Assembly: GCF_001598055.1 (NCBI RefSeq)
Contig: NZ_CP014844.1
Span: 3,065,642 to 3,129,641 of the forward strand
Direction of reading: 5' to 3'
DNA length: 64,000 nt
DNA from: Cupriavidus nantongensis
Lineage (GTDB): Bacteria > Pseudomonadota > Gammaproteobacteria > Burkholderiales > Burkholderiaceae
Shown: piece by piece, positions 44,712 through 52,787 of the stretch
Layout of the letters: each line of letters opens with the position of its first letter
How positions within the stretch are numbered: the stretch's first letter is position 1
Made by a program: the position numbers and the translations under genes
Notes under the pieces: model-generated
What the model saw: the letters and a program-made list of their open reading frames with translations, nothing else
Databases searched by the model: none
Told to the model about the DNA's origin: nothing

Positions 44712-46667
44712 TCAATTCGCCGTTTCCGGCGGCCAATCCTCGGGAACCAGCGCGGGCGGTTTGGTCCATGGTTCTTCGACCAGCGCGTCCTGGAACCACT
44801 GTTCGCGCAGATTCGCATGCTCTGTAACGATCAATTGGAAGCCTGGGATATCTTCCTGCGTGAACTTCAGCAGCAACTCGAACAGCCTACGCACCGCATC
44901 GAGATCAGCGTCCTGTTCCGTCTTCTGCACCGAGCCGTCGGCATCCCTGTAGACCTGCTCGGAGGGGAAGTAGACCTGGGTTGGTTGGTCGATCAGCAGG
45001 AAGCGTGGAATCGGACGGTTGTTCTGCGCCGCGAATAGATGCAGGGCCAGCAGTGCCGACAGATGGTAGGCCAGATGGTTCTCGCCGCCGCCGGTCCGGC
45101 CCATCGGCACAGGACGCTCGGGTCGATCAAAGATGATTGTCAACTGCGGCAGGTTGAGCCGCGCAGGGTAAGGACCGAATTCGGCGTTGAACTTTTGGAT
45201 GTACCGCGATACCTGTGCGGAGATGTTGTTGAGGATCGAAGTCAGGCGTTCGTTGCTGTCGTCGGCGCCGATCTGTTCCTCAAGCTGCTTGACTTTGTTG
45301 TTGAGACGGCGATTCTCCGCTTCCAGTTTGGCAAGATCTTCATTCGGGAGGAGCGTTTCCAGAAACAGGCTGATACGGCCGACCACGCGCGCCGCCGCGT
45401 TGTTACGGGTGCCCATCTGGGCGATGACTTCATTGGCCGAGATCGCCGCGGATAGCTCCGCTTCCTTCTGCTTGATATCGCCCGCGATCCCGTCTGCGTT
45501 GCCGGTCAGTTCGGCCAGGTAGGCTTCGAGCTTGGGGCGCTGGCCGGTGGCGATGCGCAATTCTTTGTCGAGCGATTCCAGTTCCTTGAGCAGGACGACG
45601 GCGACCGGGGACTCCAGCGCCAAGTTTTGCTCGCTGAACGGCCATTGCCATTCGCCGCTGTCGGGGTTCTTCGGCAGCGCCTTGATCGAGGCCAGCCGGT
45701 CTATCTGTTCGGCGGCTTCGTTTTCGTAGCCGCCCGACCGCTTGGCGAACTGTCGTGCCGCGTCGATCCGGGCCTGGGTATCACGGCGATCCTGACGCAA
45801 CCGGGCCAGTTCATCTTCCAGAAGCGAAACCCGGCTGCCGTCGTCGTCTGGCACCGTTTCGGGCTTCCACGAGAGCGCCAACCTCAATGCGTCGATGATC
45901 CCGTCGGCATTCGGGTTCTCGTCGGTATTGCCGATGACTCCGACCGTCTTTGCTTCCGAGTGGAGGCCGATAGCTTGTTCATGCGACGTGTCGACGGCGT
46001 CGCGCGCCTGCTCCAGCTTCTTGTTGCTGATCCTCAGATCGCGCTGCGCTATGCGCAGCTTGGATTCCAGCTCGTAGCGATCGTGCGAGGAGACGCCGAG
46101 CAGGATTGGCAGCGTGTCGCGGATCGCCTGCGGTTGGAACTGCTCGTTTTGCCGATAGAAAAGTTGGTCTTTGTTGGCAACCAGTCCCTGCTTCTGGAAC
46201 AGGTAGTAGAACGTGTGCTTGACGTTCGCATCGTAGCTGTCGCGGCTGTGTTCAAGCGCGACTTCCGTGCGGTTCTCGGGAATGCCGAGCAGGCGCGACA
46301 GCAGTTCGACGATGCTGTCGTCGTCGGTGTTGACCACCAGATCTTTGAACTCGGGCACCTGCAATTGAGCGCCCCTTCGCAGCATTGCCGTGCTGCAGCT
46401 GGCGCCTCCGCCGGGCGGGGTCGGCTTGGCAACCAGCACCTGTTCTTTCTCGAACTGATAGATCACGGCGAACCAGGCCACTTTGTCGCGGATGATGCCT
46501 TCGGGGACGTTGAACGAGGAACGTCCCATGCAATATTCGATGATCTCGGAGAGCGCAGACTTTCCGGTGGAGGAGCGACCGGTGATCACGTTGAGTCCGT
46601 CTACCTTGAACTGGAGGTCGCGGCGCTGGCCGTCATGGCTGTAGATGTGGATGGATCTGATCTTCAT
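44712..46667 (-). CDS. DUF3732 SMC-like ATPase, ABC-three-component system
   Basis: A 651-aa ABC-type ATPase of the RecF/SMC class. Walker A GRSSTGKS is at residues 30-37. The middle (about 200-510) is a coiled coil, and the C-terminal half supplies the signature-like GGENHLAYHLSALLALHLFAA and Walker B RFLLIDQP. This matches DUF3732 proteins, which occur with a middle component and an effector in ABC-3C conflict systems. It overlaps the middle component by 4 bp. It would sense a trigger through ATPase cycling; mechanism inferred. Confidence 0.85.
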   Translation of the reverse strand: MKIRSIHIYSHDGQRRDLQFKVDGLNVITGRSSTGKSALSEIIEYCMGRSSFNVPEGIIRDKVAWFAVIYQFEKEQVLVAKPTPPGGGASCSTAMLRRGAQLQVPEFKDLVVNTDDDSIVELLSRLLGIPENRTEVALEHSRDSYDANVKHTFYYLFQKQGLVANKDQLFYRQNEQFQPQAIRDTLPILLGVSSHDRYELESKLRIAQRDLRISNKKLEQARDAVDTSHEQAIGLHSEAKTVGVIGNTDENPNADGIIDALRLALSWKPETVPDDDGSRVSLLEDELARLRQDRRDTQARIDAARQFAKRSGGYENEAAEQIDRLASIKALPKNPDSGEWQWPFSEQNLALESPVAVVLLKELESLDKELRIATGQRPKLEAYLAELTGNADGIAGDIKQKEAELSAAISANEVIAQMGTRNNAAARVVGRISLFLETLLPNEDLAKLEAENRRLNNKVKQLEEQIGADDSNERLTSILNNISAQVSRYIQKFNAEFGPYPARLNLPQLTIIFDRPERPVPMGRTGGGENHLAYHLSALLALHLFAAQNNRPIPRFLLIDQPTQVYFPSEQVYRDADGSVQKTEQDADLDAVRRLFELLLKFTQEDIPGFQLIVTEHANLREQWFQDALVEEPWTKPPALVPEDWPPETAN

Positions 46668-47152
46668 GGACGAATCCCGAAAGTCGTGTAAACGGTCGCC
46701 CGGTCGGCGATGCGTGCAAATTCCTTTCCGATGATGCGTGCCACTTTCTGGCAGGCAACGGTTTCGGCGGTTCCATCGACGGTCTTGCGGACCTTCTTGG
46801 GTACGGTCTGGATGCGACCGTCGTCCGCGACGGCGATGCAGCCCCTTTCCATCAGCAGACCGAATCCCTCGAAGGCATACGGCAGCATCTGCGTAACCCG
46901 GTCGGTGAAGCCCACCATGATTTGCTGGTTCTTCTCCGCGGTCTTGAGCAGGTAACTGCGTGGACTGCTGGCGATCACCTCGCGTGAATCCTTATGCAGG
47001 CACAGGGGCAGCACAAGCAGCGACAGCGAAAATGGCATGCCGCGAGCGTCTTCTTCCTCGTAGCCATGCAGAGCGCGGAACAGGACCAAGCCGCAGAATG
47101 CAGGGTTGAACAGGTTTCGGATTTCAAAGGGGCGCTGATCCCATCGCTTCAC
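46664..47152 (-). CDS. ABC-three-component system middle component
   Basis: A 162-aa protein starting at a GTG that overlaps the effector stop (GTGA). VKRWDQRPFEIRNLFNPAFCGLVLFRALHGYEEEDARGMPFSLSLLVLPLCLHKDSREVI is typical of the small helical middle component of ABC-3C systems (NPAF-type start, IxSxxxSYLLKTAE). It is thought to bridge ATPase and effector. The 4-bp overlaps on both sides show a translationally coupled trio. I found no catalytic motif. Confidence 0.8.
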   Translation of the reverse strand: MKRWDQRPFEIRNLFNPAFCGLVLFRALHGYEEEDARGMPFSLSLLVLPLCLHKDSREVIASSPRSYLLKTAEKNQQIMVGFTDRVTQMLPYAFEGFGLLMERGCIAVADDGRIQTVPKKVRKTVDGTAETVACQKVARIIGKEFARIADRATVYTTFGIRP

Positions 47153-48372
47153 GAGGCCACCCCCAGCACCTCGCCAAGGCGGTCGAGGAATCTGGGATGC
47201 CAGTAGACCTTGGGTTCGGGCGTGGCATCCGCCAGGATATGGAAGCTGCCGCGAAGGACATAGGGCTCCGTCACCCGTGCGCGAATGCGCAGGGATTCGA
47301 TCTTCCCAGTCTCGAATTCCGCCCAGTTGTAGAGAGTCGCGCCGGCTTCGCGCAGTGCTTCGTCCGCGCTGTCGTCCTTCAGTTTCTCGAAAGCGACATC
47401 CTTGTAGCGGCCCCACTCATCGGTGAGGCGATCTTCGTACTCCTCGACTTCTCCCAACACAAGCAGGTTCTCGCGCGCCCAGGCCGATCGTTGTTCGAAC
47501 GCTCGGTAGTAATCCAGAATCGCGCTCCTGATCCGATTGGAGGAAATGCCGATCTCGCGCAATTGCGCCACGAACAGGCGCGGATCGGTATCAGTGTCGA
47601 TCTCGTCGGTGGGCACCTTTCCACGGAACGTGATAGGCAGGTTGTCCGCCTTGTATTCCTCGGCGAAGTTCGAGAGCTTGTCCGAGACTTCATAGCCGAA
47701 GATCCCTTCCGACTTGGCGCCAGTCAACTGTTTGATCACCGCATCGGTCCACCAGCCCTCCAGCCGCTCGAAGACGAACTCTCGGTGCTCCCGCCGAATA
47801 CTTCGCATGTGCTTGTCCCTTATGAGCGCCGGGATGTCGCCGATGCGTGGGCTGCCATCGAGGATCAGGATGCGTTCGAGAAAATCTTGTTTTTCGGGTC
47901 CACTCAGTTCGTTGAAGGCTGTAGCGATCGGCGCGATGAGTTTTGATGTCGATCCGGCAAGTGCGGTATCGGCCAATTCGGTCAGCGTTGTCGTATCGCC
48001 GGAGGCGGCGGGCCGATCGGGGAGAAGACGGGCAAGGAACGAGCCGGTCGATACCGTGCCGGTGGTGAACAGAAAGAACCGCAGGTTCGATGCAGCGCGG
48101 CCATCTCGTTTGTACCGCGCCAGCCAGATGTTGACGGACTTCCAGAAATCCGTCGACAGGTCGGTCAACCTATCGCCGATCGCCTTGTGTTTGAGTGAAG
48201 CCAAGGACTTGCCGCCGTCGCCGTCGACAAAGTCGAGGTCGTCGTCCTTTTCCAGGAAGATGGCAGTGTCTTCCGGCAATTGAAGCAGTTGTAGCAGCGC
48301 GAGACGTGCCTGGTAGATATATCCCAGACCCTGCTCGCCGGCTGAAAATTTATCGGTGGGCGCCTCGGCCAT
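47149..48372 (-). CDS. ABC-three-component system effector protein (REase-like N-terminus)
   Basis: A 407-aa protein, first gene of the operon. Residues about 12-65 (GLGYIYQARLALLQLL, FLEKDDDLDFVDGDGGKSLASLKHK) have the E..D...K spacing of PD-(D/E)xK nucleases that use an xLK or QxK variant. The rest is helical (NELSGPEKQDFLERILILD; FERLEGWWTDAVIKQL) with a C-terminal domain ending RGSFHILADATPEPKVYWHPRFLDRLGEVLGVAS, as in ABC-3C CTD proteins. A nuclease effector released by the ATPase is the working idea. Confidence 0.75.
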   Translation of the reverse strand: MAEAPTDKFSAGEQGLGYIYQARLALLQLLQLPEDTAIFLEKDDDLDFVDGDGGKSLASLKHKAIGDRLTDLSTDFWKSVNIWLARYKRDGRAASNLRFFLFTTGTVSTGSFLARLLPDRPAASGDTTTLTELADTALAGSTSKLIAPIATAFNELSGPEKQDFLERILILDGSPRIGDIPALIRDKHMRSIRREHREFVFERLEGWWTDAVIKQLTGAKSEGIFGYEVSDKLSNFAEEYKADNLPITFRGKVPTDEIDTDTDPRLFVAQLREIGISSNRIRSAILDYYRAFEQRSAWARENLLVLGEVEEYEDRLTDEWGRYKDVAFEKLKDDSADEALREAGATLYNWAEFETGKIESLRIRARVTEPYVLRGSFHILADATPEPKVYWHPRFLDRLGEVLGVAS

Positions 48373-48531
48373 ACCTAAGTCCTTATGCTGATTCTTGGAG
48401 GGCGGGCACGACGATAAGGCAGGGGCGTGTAGCGCATCTTCCGATGCGCCATGTCTTAAGCTATTACCCCCCGGCTATGGCAGCAAACCCGCCCCCTGCC
48501 TGTCCATTACTGGCAATAGTAACAAATCGTC

Positions 48532-49146
48532 TTAGCCGGGGAATCGATTTTGTATTTCGCCGCTGTGGCGGCGCATGGGTACTTCCACGACCTTGAGCCT
48601 GACGCGATTTTGGAGATTGTTGTGCTCCTCGAAGTAGCGTGCAGTCGAATGCTTTTTGACAGTGCCATTGAGCCGCAACTTGACCGACGAGAAACACCGC
48701 TCTGAATCAGGCACCACCAGATGGAAATGCAGTCGGCGACCTTGGTATTGCTTCGCAAGGTAAGCATCAGCCTTGTGCAGAATCCAACGGACTTCATTGG
48801 CGCTGATGCGCTTTCCGAACGTGTATTTGCACTGGACGTAAATGGTCTCGCCGTCGCGTTCAAGAACCAGATCCACGCCGCTGTCCACGAAGCCGAACTG
48901 GAGTCCTCGATAGGTCACCGCATAGCCCTCGGCTTCAAACTGTAGGCCGACGTGACGCTCGTACACATAGCCCCATTGTGAAGGCGAAAGCGAAGCGTAG
49001 GAAATGCTGTGAAGTGCCTTTCCATCGTGAACCACGTGCAGCATCTTCTCCGCGCTGTCAAAAACCAAGTGCCCAGATCTCAATGCACGCCCGAGTCGCA
49101 GTCGCTCTTTCGCTGTGCTGTCTTCTCTCGCGGTTCCAGTCGTCAT
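48532..49146 (-). CDS. Mrr-like restriction endonuclease domain protein
   Basis: A 204-aa protein. After a ~55-residue N-terminus, it carries a PD-(D/E)xK nuclease core: Glu63 (GYVYERHVGLQFEAEGY), Asp92 in FGFVDSGVDLVLERD and QCK (105-107), the Mrr/QxK form. The rest (VRWILHKADAYLAKQYQGRRLHFHLVVP) completes the fold. No methylase is adjacent, so a type IV or modification-dependent enzyme is more likely than a type II pair. The start at 49146 is only 94 bp from the end of a group II intron on the same strand. It could belong to the ABC-3C operon's promoter set, but a 159-bp gap separates them. Confidence 0.8.
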   Translation of the reverse strand: MTTGTAREDSTAKERLRLGRALRSGHLVFDSAEKMLHVVHDGKALHSISYASLSPSQWGYVYERHVGLQFEAEGYAVTYRGLQFGFVDSGVDLVLERDGETIYVQCKYTFGKRISANEVRWILHKADAYLAKQYQGRRLHFHLVVPDSERCFSSVKLRLNGTVKKHSTARYFEEHNNLQNRVRLKVVEVPMRRHSGEIQNRFPG

Positions 49147-49280
49147 GATCCCTTTTGTTCGATGTCGATGATCCTTCTCTCGGTTGACAAACGATAGCCC
49201 AATTGGGCGTCTCCCGGCCTTGCCGGGCCGCGCTGTCGTGTCGGGTAGCGGCGGCACATTGCTGTGCCGCCGCCCCCTAA

Positions 49281-49314
49281 GAACCGTACGTGCAGGTCAC
49301 CCCGCATACGGCTC
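49281..49314 (-). ncRNA. Group II intron domain V
   Basis: This 34-nt hairpin begins GAGCCGTATGCGGGG and ends CACGTACGGTTC on the minus strand, with the catalytic-triad-type stem pairing GAGCCGTAT with GTACGGTTC. It is followed by domain VI with the branch-point region. Confidence 0.92.
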
Positions 49315-49324
49315 AAGCCCTTCT

Positions 49325-50824
49325 TCAGCACCATGGACTGGCACCGGGCCATCCAACAGGACGTTTCGAGGTTCGCCGGCGAGCGAAGTATTCGGCTCCC
49401 TCTGGATCGAACGGGTTGGCAGTTGCGCGGACCTTGATGTGACGGATGATCGCCACCGTCGATGCACGGAAGAGTTCGACACCAGAGGTTTTGTCTCTGG
49501 CTGAGCCCTTCGTGGCAAAGCTCCATTTCCTGCTGCCGTTCGTCGGGAAGTACCGCTCCTTCACCCACCGCGCTCCTTTGTTGGGATGCCTGCGCTTTGC
49601 CCAAATCCAGAGCAGTTGCCAAATGCGGTGATCCACCAGAGTGAAGACTGCCTTCGCCACGATGTGACGGTGATACATCGCCCAACCCCGGATGACCGGA
49701 TTGAGTTGCCGTATCAGCAGCTCCTGCGTGGAGCTGGTGTTGCCTTTGAGGATCTCCCGGATCTTGTCCAGCAAGGACTTGATGCTCTTCCTTGCCGGCT
49801 TGATCAGCAGTTTGCCGCCATATCGACGAACGTTCTGCCCCAGGAAATCGAACCCATCCGTCAGGTGCGTGATCCGCGTTTTCTCCTCCGACAGCTCCAA
49901 CCCACGCTCCGCCAAGAACTGGCGAATCGCAGGCAGGATCTGGGATTCGAGCCCATCTTTCGACGCGCCGGTCACCACGAAATCATCGGCATAACGGATG
50001 ACGTTGACTCTGGCCCTTTGGCGTTCACGGTACGTCCTTCCGGAGTTCGCATGAACTACTGCCTCCAAGCCGTCCAACGCCATGTTCGCGATGATGGGCG
50101 AGATGATCCCCCCTTGGGGTGTCCCCGCCCGGGTCGCGAACAAGGTTCCTTCATCGACGTAACCAGCCTCCAGCCATTGGCGCAGGACCACCTTGTCCAT
50201 CGGTATGTGTTCCAAGAACCAGAGGTGACTGAAGTTGTCGAAACAACCCCGGATGTCACCTTCCAGAATCCACTCCGCCGAAGTAGGTCCGGCCAGAGCC
50301 TTGAAGCATTGCTCGATGGCATCGGCGGTCGAGCGTTCGGGCCGGAAGCCATAGGAGTTTGGGTCCGCCAGGGTCTCCGCGATGGGTTCCAGAGCGAGCT
50401 TCCATAAAGCCTGCATCGCCCGGTCCCGCATGCAAGGTATGCCCAGCGGCCGTTTCTTCCCGTTGCTCTTGGGGATGTAGATGCGCCGCAGCGGCATCGC
50501 GCGGTAGCCACGATGTTGCATTGACAGCATCCCGTTCCACCTGGCCGCCGAAGGTTTCCAGACCTTGCCATCCACCCCCGGCGTTCTCTTGCCTCGATTC
50601 TCCGTCACTCGCTTCACGGCAAGCATCTTGCCGCTGTGCGAGCGGGTCAGCAGGCGCTGCAAGGATTTCGCCTTACCCCACCTGCCTTCCTGGATTGCCT
50701 TGGCGATACGCATCTGAAGCCGCTTCACTTCCGCTTCGATGTGCGGCCAGTTCGCCTGGTCCCACATCTGCGCAGCAGGCGAGGACGCACCAGCGCTCGA
50801 CACTTTCGCATCGTTCGCCGTCAT
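49325..50824 (-). CDS. ltrA: Group II intron reverse transcriptase/maturase (LtrA)
   Basis: A 499-aa intron-encoded protein. The RT domain (residues ~40-320) has KRPLGIPCMRDRAMQ, YGFRPERSTADAI, GTPQGGIISP and the active site YADDFVV. It ends with the X/maturase domain (IRGWAMYHRHIVAKAVFTLVDHRIWQLLWIWAKRRH). No HNH endonuclease with paired cysteines follows, so new insertions would rely on nicked or single-stranded DNA targets. The start at 50824 has GAGGAAAAG upstream. All motifs look intact. Confidence 0.95.
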   Translation of the reverse strand: MTANDAKVSSAGASSPAAQMWDQANWPHIEAEVKRLQMRIAKAIQEGRWGKAKSLQRLLTRSHSGKMLAVKRVTENRGKRTPGVDGKVWKPSAARWNGMLSMQHRGYRAMPLRRIYIPKSNGKKRPLGIPCMRDRAMQALWKLALEPIAETLADPNSYGFRPERSTADAIEQCFKALAGPTSAEWILEGDIRGCFDNFSHLWFLEHIPMDKVVLRQWLEAGYVDEGTLFATRAGTPQGGIISPIIANMALDGLEAVVHANSGRTYRERQRARVNVIRYADDFVVTGASKDGLESQILPAIRQFLAERGLELSEEKTRITHLTDGFDFLGQNVRRYGGKLLIKPARKSIKSLLDKIREILKGNTSSTQELLIRQLNPVIRGWAMYHRHIVAKAVFTLVDHRIWQLLWIWAKRRHPNKGARWVKERYFPTNGSRKWSFATKGSARDKTSGVELFRASTVAIIRHIKVRATANPFDPEGAEYFARRRTSKRPVGWPGASPWC

Positions 50825-51433
50825 CTGCTTTTCCTCGTACAACGGTTGGTCAAGATTCTCTCGCCATGAATGACCATGCGGAAGTCTGCCCGCTTTCGCG
50901 TCGGGCGATGTCCCAGCCCGTATCCCACCCACTACAGACAGGCATTCGCTTTCTCCGCAATCCTTTACCCACCATGCCAACAGCGTCCCTCGCGGTTCGC
51001 CTGCCGTTGCCGGCGACATGATGGGCTTACCCAGTTCCACATGTATCTCAGGATAGGTCGGACCCGTTCTACGGCACCGGCGGCGCTGTGTCCATGATGG
51101 CCCACGTAGCTAAGGCCATGCCTGCCGCACACCTTTTGGTTCAAGCCTGTCAGCACGTTTGGCTTGTTCTCGATGACGGTGCCTATGCGAACGTTCACAT
51201 ATGTTGGTCGTACCCATCCGTCCCTAGCGCCTCCCCGCATTCGTGCTCGCAGGTTCGGCCTTGCCTCGCGGCTCGGCTTACCGGGTACCCCGGCGGCTAC
51301 ATTGTTCCCAGAGCTTCACACCGAGCCGTTGCCAACTCCGCATGTCCGGGTAGGGAACGGCTGATGGAACAGCCGGTTTCATCAAGTCATTTCTTCCTCC
51401 TGAAACAGAGATTCATGCGACTTCTGGTCGCAC

Positions 51434-51891
51434 GCTACGCATCGAGCCACCTGCGGCGTCTCGCCCCTGACGGGCTTCCATCGTTCCCTCGCTCCGCTCG
51501 GCTGACGCCTCCGGCCCGGCTTCCAGCTTCGGGCCTGCGCGCTTCGCTTGCCGTGCGGTTCGGCACACAGGGATGGCCGTTGCCATGTCGAGCCGTCTCC
51601 CCTGACTTCATCACCTTGTCCGCGACTGTAGCCCGCGCCCGTGTGCCGTCAAGGCGCGCAGGGCCGTGTCCTCGCTTCGCTGCGGGCCGCACCAACCCTG
51701 CGCTTGTCTTCTTGACGGCACCCGTTCGCGCGCTCCTGACCGTCGCGGGCGATGAACTCAGGAAAGACGGTGGCAACAGGGCCAACCGGGTTCCTCGTGC
51801 CGACCGCACCGAACAGCCGAAAGGCTGGGCTCCGAATCTAGGAATCCGGTGTGCGGTTTTCTTCAACAGCCTTTTTGTTCAGGAGAAAGAC
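51434..51891. other. Non-coding leader before the DUF932 gene
   Basis: About 458 bp with no credible gene. A large stem-loop is formed by GTGCCGTCAAG (51643-51653) and CTTGACGGCAC (51711-51721), with a nested pair GCGCAGGG (51656-51663)/CCCTGCGC (51696-51703). The word CTGCGCGCTTCGCTTGCC (51535-51552) recurs in the leader before the DUF736 gene. It may hold a promoter, a structured RNA or part of the ICE origin functions. The left end is the exon of the intron. Confidence 0.5.
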
Positions 51892-52722
51892 ATGCAACTC
51901 GCATCCCGTTTCGCTTCCCGTTCGCCGTCGCTGCGCAGCGATTACCCGCTGTCCGATGACCAGATTCATCGCGTGGCCCCGTCCATCTTCGCGGACGCCC
52001 CGCATGAGAGCCGTTCCGAGCGGTACGCCTACATCCCCACCGCCACAGTGCTGACCGAGCTTCGCAAGGAGGGGTTTCAACCCTTCATGGTGACGCAGAC
52101 CCGCGTGCGCGATGAAGGCCGCCGCGAACACACCAAACACATGATTCGCCTGCGCCACGCCAGCCAGATCAACGGCGCGGAGGCTAACGAAATTGTGCTG
52201 CTGAACTCGCATGACGGCACCAGCAGCTATCAGATGTTGGCCGGAATGTTCCGCTTCGTGTGCAGCAATGGCCTTGTGTGCGGCGACACCGTGGCGGACG
52301 TGCGCGTACCCCACAAAGGCGACGTGGCCGGTTCCGTCATCGAAGGTGCTTTCGAGGTATTGAGCGGCTTCGAGCGCGTGAAGGAATCCCGCGATGCCAT
52401 GCGCGCGATCACGCTGGACGAAGGCGAAGCCGAAGTGTTCGCCCGTTCCGCGCTGGCCCTCAAGTACGACCCCACCGACAACAAGCCCGCGCCCATCACC
52501 GAATCGCAAATCCTGATGCCGCGCCGATTCGACGACCGCCGCCCCGACCTGTGGAGTGTGTTCAACCGCATGCAGGAGAACTTGACCAAAGGCGGATTGC
52601 ATGGCCGCAGCGCCAACGGACGCCGCCAGCAAACCCGACCCGTGCAGGGCATTGATTCCGATGTGCGCCTGAATCGCGCCCTCTGGATGCTGGCCGATGG
52701 CCTGCGCCAGTTGAAAGCCTGA
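51892..52722 (+). CDS. DUF932 domain-containing protein
   Basis: A 276-aa protein of the DUF932 family common on plasmids and ICEs. RYAYIPTATVLTELRKEGFQPFMVTQTRVRDEGR, LLNSHDGTSSYQMLAGMFRFVCSNGLVCGDT and QILMPRRFDDRRPDLWSVFNRMQENLTKGG are the conserved blocks. The start at 51892 has AGGAGAAAG upstream; longer frames run through the leader. It is the first ICE backbone gene after the cargo, followed by parB with a 65-bp gap. Confidence 0.93.
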   Translation: MQLASRFASRSPSLRSDYPLSDDQIHRVAPSIFADAPHESRSERYAYIPTATVLTELRKEGFQPFMVTQTRVRDEGRREHTKHMIRLRHASQINGAEANEIVLLNSHDGTSSYQMLAGMFRFVCSNGLVCGDTVADVRVPHKGDVAGSVIEGAFEVLSGFERVKESRDAMRAITLDEGEAEVFARSALALKYDPTDNKPAPITESQILMPRRFDDRRPDLWSVFNRMQENLTKGGLHGRSANGRRQQTRPVQGIDSDVRLNRALWMLADGLRQLKA

Positions 52723-52787
52723 ACCGTTCCCCCGCCGGAGGGGCGGTTCCCCTCCATTCCCTTGTTTCACTCGATTGGAGATACACC

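Larger units (their letters stand above)
49240..51433 (-). mobile_element. Group IIB intron with encoded reverse transcriptase
   Basis: On the minus strand the intron begins GTGCG at 51433 and ends near 49240 (CCCGAC). Upstream exon CTCGAT-G-CGTAGC at 51446-51434 gives IBS2 and IBS1; their complements ATCGAG (EBS2, 51174-51169) and GCTACG (EBS1, 51110-51105) occur in domain I. A 34-nt domain V and a GC-rich domain VI hairpin close it. Length is about 2.2 kb with the ORF in domain IV. The exact 3' base is uncertain by 1-2 nt. Confidence 0.9.

Noticed and set aside
51088..51891. Long N-terminal extension of the DUF932 protein
   Set aside because: It would read through group II intron domain I and a stem-loop leader; AGGAGAAAG before 51892 marks the real start.
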